Assembly: GCA_021798655.1 (NCBI GenBank)
Contig: JAJZFE010000442.1
Span: 1-9,489, forward strand
Length of the DNA stretch: 9,489 nucleotides
DNA from: Acidobacteriota bacterium
Lineage (GTDB): Bacteria > Acidobacteriota > Terriglobia > Terriglobales > Acidobacteriaceae
Direction: 5' to 3'
Shown here in pieces: positions 6,779 through 9,489 of this stretch (the stretch's first letter is position 1; the number at the start of each line of letters is the position of its first letter). The notes beneath the pieces were generated by a model. That model ran no database searches and was not told the origin of the DNA. It saw only the letters and a program-made list of their open reading frames with translations. The position numbers and the translations under genes were made by a program.

Positions 6779-7744
6779 TTATGGGGTGCTGCGGGTCGGG
6801 GGAAGGACCTGCTGGAAGTTGACGAAATCGTCTGCATTGGCGCGTGTGACGAGGCTGCAGGGGATGCGCTGCATCTCGGGCTGGCCGGTGCTGCGTGTCT
6901 TGAGGTAACGATGAGCCTGGTCGATGGCTGTGTTGGCGATGAGCACGGCGGGTTGCAGCGCGGTGGCCTGTAACTCGCCGCGGCGGATGGCTTCGACGGC
7001 GTCGGGGCTGCCGTCGAAGCCGGTGATCTTTATATCGGTGCGTCCTGCGCCGCGCACGGCAGCGGCTGCGCCGAGAGCCATGGTGTCGTTGCCGGCGATG
7101 ATGCCGGCGAGATGTGCGTTGGCCTGGAGGATGGTTTCGGTTTTCTGAAAGGCCTCGGCCTGGGACCAGTTGGCGGCCTGTGCGGAGACGAGGCGGAGCG
7201 CGGGAAGCTGGTCGAGTACGGCGTGAAAGCCGCGGGTGCGTACCTGGGCGTTGGTGTCGGACTCCAGCCCGAGGAGTTCGGCGTAGTCGCCACGCTGATG
7301 GAGTGCGCGTGCGAACTCGGCGGCCACCAGACGAGCGCCCTGGTCGTTGTCGGCGACGATCTGAGCCTTGGCATAGCCCGTCGCGTCGATGTCACGGTCG
7401 ATGAGGAAGCAGGCGACGTTGGCGTTGGTGGCGCGGCGGACGGCGGCGACAGAGGCATCGCTGCCGGCGTTGTCGAGGATGAGCGCAGCGGCGTTGGCGG
7501 CGATGGCGGCGTCGATGAGGTTGTCCTGGCGATAGGCATCGTTGTTGTGCGCGTCGACGCGGACGCGGTAGCCGAGAGCAGTGGCGCGGGCGGCAGCGGC
7601 GTCGCCTTCGGTCTTGAAGAACGCGTTGTCCTGCGAGGGGATGATGATGGCGATGAGTGGTGCACGATGGCCAGTGCGACGGCAGCCGAGCGCGGTGGTG
7701 ATCGCTCCGCCGGCGAGGCCGCGCAGTAGATCGCGCCGCTGCAT
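6779..7744 (-). CDS. Periplasmic sugar-binding protein of an ABC importer (RbsB-like)
   Basis: A 321-residue periplasmic-binding protein of the ribose/galactose class (Peripla_BP_4 type) that should deliver a monosaccharide to the permease encoded just before it. The N-terminus MQRRDLLRGLAGGAITTALGC carries twin arginines (3-4), a moderately hydrophobic stretch and Cys21 in a weak lipobox (ALGC), so export by Tat and lipid anchoring are both possible. Compared from memory with E. coli RbsB, most ribose-contact positions are present: N40 and F42/F43 (DNAFF), D116/R117 (LIDRD), R169, N219 (GNDTMALGA), D244 (GFDGSPD) and Q264; an aromatic Phe of RbsB seems to be W193. This suggests a pyranose pentose or hexose. 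I chose the ATG at 7744, which shares one base with the permease stop (TGATG) and has AGGAGG (7757-7752) seven bases upstream; a TTG one codon earlier is less well placed. Confidence 0.92.
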   Translation of the reverse strand: MQRRDLLRGLAGGAITTALGCRRTGHRAPLIAIIIPSQDNAFFKTEGDAAAARATALGYRVRVDAHNNDAYRQDNLIDAAIAANAAALILDNAGSDASVAAVRRATNANVACFLIDRDIDATGYAKAQIVADNDQGARLVAAEFARALHQRGDYAELLGLESDTNAQVRTRGFHAVLDQLPALRLVSAQAANWSQAEAFQKTETILQANAHLAGIIAGNDTMALGAAAAVRGAGRTDIKITGFDGSPDAVEAIRRGELQATALQPAVLIANTAIDQAHRYLKTRSTGQPEMQRIPCSLVTRANADDFVNFQQVLPPTRSTP

Positions 7745-8820
7745 CAATGAGCCTCCTGCGCGGTCATCAGCGGCAGCAGGCGGTCCTGCAGTCGCGCCTG
7801 CAGCTGGTCAATTGCAACGGCGGCGACGATGACGACGCCTTTGATGACGATCTGCCAGAACTCGGAGACGCCGAGCATGATGAGCCCGTCGGCGAGCACG
7901 CCGATGACGCATGCTCCGATGACGGAGCCGCCGATGGAGCCGCGGCCGCCCATCAGCGATGTGCCGCCCAGGACGACGGCGGCGATGGCGTTCAGCTCGA
8001 AGGATTCGCCGGTGGCTGGATGCGCGGACTCAAGCTGCGAAGCGATGATGAGGCCGACCAGCGCGGCGCAGAGGCTGGAGAAGATGTAGGTGAGCACCTT
8101 GATGCGATCGACGCGAATGCCCGCCAGGCGCGCTGCGCGCTCGTTGCCGCCGACGGCGTAGAGATGGCGGCCGAAGGGAGTCTTCGCCGCGACCACCGCA
8201 GCAAAGAGTGCGACGGCGATCATGATCCAGACCGGCAGAGGCAGGCCGAACAGGAAGCCCTGGCCGAGCGTGGTGAAGCCGGTGTTGTGATGCGCGGGCA
8301 GACCGTCGAGGCCGGGGAACGTGTGGCCGTTGGAGAGCAACAAGGCTGTGCCGCGCGCAATGTAGAGCGTACCCAGAGTGGCGATGAATGGTGCGACCGC
8401 GGCCCTGGCAACGAGAATGCCGTTCAGTGTGCCGACCGCGATGCAGACGATGATGGTGAGCAGCAGCACCAGCGCGATGGGTGGATAGTGTGTAACGCCG
8501 GCGATGACGATGCCGCGGGTGATGAGGATGCCCGCGACGATGCCACCGAGTCCTGCGATAGAGCCGACCGAGAGATCGATGCCGCCGGCCAGCACGACGA
8601 ACGTCATGCCGATCGCAAGCAGTGCGCTGATGGAGATGTGCTTGGCGAGGATGGAGAGGTTGTTGACGGTCATGAACTCTGGTGCGAGTGCAGAGAAGAC
8701 GATGAGCAGCAACGCGAGGATGAGGAACGCGCGTGCCCGCAGAGCGAACAACGCGATGCGTGCGCCGTGATGCGCGATGCGGCTGTGCGGCGTTGGCTGT
8801 GCTGGAGATTTGCTGGTCAT
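7744..8820 (-). CDS. Sugar ABC transporter permease (RbsC-like)
   Basis: A 358-residue inner-membrane permease of the BPD_transp_2 family (RbsC/XylH/AraH type), which forms the channel of the sugar importer, probably as a homodimer. It is strongly hydrophobic after a polar N-terminal tail of about 28 residues, with roughly eight to ten membrane segments. Family motifs are VLAGGIDLSVGSIAG (76-90), GTLNGILVARAAVAPFIATLGT (around 130-151), NERAARLAGI (226-235, the cytoplasmic coupling loop that contacts the ATPase) and ELNAIAAVVLGGTSLMGGRG (275-294). E. coli RbsC has 321 residues; the extra length is mostly the N-terminal tail. The ATG overlaps the ATPase stop (ATGA, 8820-8817) without a strong ribosome site of its own, so translation is probably coupled to the ATPase gene. 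Confidence 0.95.
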   Translation of the reverse strand: MTSKSPAQPTPHSRIAHHGARIALFALRARAFLILALLLIVFSALAPEFMTVNNLSILAKHISISALLAIGMTFVVLAGGIDLSVGSIAGLGGIVAGILITRGIVIAGVTHYPPIALVLLLTIIVCIAVGTLNGILVARAAVAPFIATLGTLYIARGTALLLSNGHTFPGLDGLPAHHNTGFTTLGQGFLFGLPLPVWIMIAVALFAAVVAAKTPFGRHLYAVGGNERAARLAGIRVDRIKVLTYIFSSLCAALVGLIIASQLESAHPATGESFELNAIAAVVLGGTSLMGGRGSIGGSVIGACVIGVLADGLIMLGVSEFWQIVIKGVVIVAAVAIDQLQARLQDRLLPLMTAQEAH

Positions 8821-9489
8821 CGGCTGTTGGCGGCCTCGGTGGCGGGGGATAAGCGCTGCGTGACGGCGGCGTTGGGAAGTTGCGGGCTTGCGGCGGCGAA
8901 GAGCGCCTCGTCCGTGATGGCTGTGCCGGAGAAGCTGGCAGCGATGCGGCCCTGCCGAAGGACGAGCACGCGGTCGGCGAGGGCGCGCGTCTCCTCCATC
9001 TCGGACGAGGCAAACAGGATGGACATTCCCTGTGTGGCCAGCTTTCGCAGGATGAGGTGGATCTCATGCCTGGCGGTCACGTCGACGCCGCGCGTCGGCT
9101 CGTCGAGCAGTAACACCGCAGGCGAACGCAGGAGACAGCGCGCGAGCAGCACTTTTTGCTGATTGCCGCCGGAGAGCGACGTAACAGGCAGATCGAGATT
9201 GTGCGCGTTCAGGTTCAGCTCGCGAGCGATGGCGCGTACCCTCGCGGTCTCGTCGGTGCGAGAGAGGAGAGCGCCTTGCGAGGAGGCAAGCGCGATGTTG
9301 TCGAGGATGGACATTGCAGGGAAGAGGCCTTCACGCTGCCGGTCTTCGGGGACGAGCACGATGCCTGCGCAAACGGCATCGGTCGTAGAGCTGAGCGTGA
9401 GGCGGCGACCGTTGAGCATGATGGTAGCAGCAGCGCGGCGCAGGCCCGCGAGCGATTCGAGCAGCTCGGTACGGCCCGCACCGAGCAGG
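8817..9489 (-). CDS. Sugar ABC transporter ATPase, C-terminal half (RbsA/MglA-like, partial)
   Basis: The frame is open to the window edge; 223 residues are visible (from 9488) and the N-terminal part lies outside. It matches the second nucleotide-binding domain of the two-domain sugar ATPases (about 500 residues). The first visible residues LLGAGRTELLESLAG are the degenerate Walker A region normal for this second domain. Then come VLVPEDRQREGLFP, the ABC signature LSGGNQQ (9176-9156), Walker B with VLLLDEPTRGVD directly after, and SSEMEE in the switch region, where this family has Glu instead of His. A M at 9419 is internal and not the start. The protein energises uptake through the downstream permease, with which it overlaps by four bases. 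No sign of truncation or frameshift is visible within the window part. Confidence 0.93.
   Translation of the reverse strand, partial: LLGAGRTELLESLAGLRRAAATIMLNGRRLTLSSTTDAVCAGIVLVPEDRQREGLFPAMSILDNIALASSQGALLSRTDETARVRAIARELNLNAHNLDLPVTSLSGGNQQKVLLARCLLRSPAVLLLDEPTRGVDVTARHEIHLILRKLATQGMSILFASSEMEETRALADRVLVLRQGRIAASFSGTAITDEALFAAASPQLPNAAVTQRLSPATEAANSR

Noticed and set aside
5315..6973. Plus-strand open frame of 552 codons across the isomerase gene
   Set aside because: Same low-information Ala/Gly/Asp/Glu composition; it crosses the end of one real gene into another and has no recognisable motif.
7747..9162. Plus-strand open frame of 471 codons opposite the permease and ATPase genes
   Set aside because: Composition is a by-product of the antisense frame (Asp/Glu/Ala/Arg-rich), while the minus strand shows clear ABC transporter motifs.
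8817..9419. Complete 200-residue single-domain ATPase starting at 9419
   Set aside because: The frame stays open to the window edge, and the residues before that Met form the Walker A-like region of the second domain of RbsA-type proteins.

Overview
The window is a GC-rich bacterial segment in which every supported gene lies on the minus strand. An RND permease, a periplasmic adaptor and an outer-membrane-factor start show a Gram-negative envelope. The overall look (GC-rich codons, strong AGGAGG ribosome sites, the style of the RND protein) reminds me of soil Acidobacteriota (Terriglobus/Granulicella/Edaphobacter type). That placement is an impression from memory, not something proven by the sequence.

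In transcription order (right to left) there are two modules. The first is a sugar uptake and metabolism cluster, 9489 to 5345: the C-terminal half of a RbsA/MglA-type sugar ABC ATPase (cut by the window edge), a RbsC-type permease, a RbsB-type sugar-binding protein with a Tat-like signal and a possible lipid-anchor Cys, and an L-fucose/L-arabinose isomerase-like enzyme (COG2407 type). The genes are tightly coupled: ATGA overlap, TGATG overlap, then a 14-17 bp gap carrying a ribosome site. Together they should import a monosaccharide and convert aldose to ketose; the exact sugar cannot be read from the sequence.

A 262-bp gap (5083-5344) follows. It holds a 25-bp near-perfect inverted repeat, a smaller TTGC-T-GCAA palindrome and a possible -10 box. 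Then comes a small one-pass membrane protein of unknown function (4699-5082, TTG start).

The second module, 4556 to 1, is a tripartite efflux operon: membrane fusion protein, RND permease, and the first 30 codons of what is most likely a TolC-like outer membrane factor. These also overlap (TAATG; 8-bp overlap) and have strong Shine-Dalgarno sites. The RND permease has an unusual set of residues at the proton-relay positions known from AcrB. No regulator gene, RNA gene, insertion sequence or CRISPR array is visible. I see known families in a conventional layout rather than a clearly new system; the best leads are the altered RND relay, the orphan membrane protein, the intergenic palindromes and the unknown sugar.
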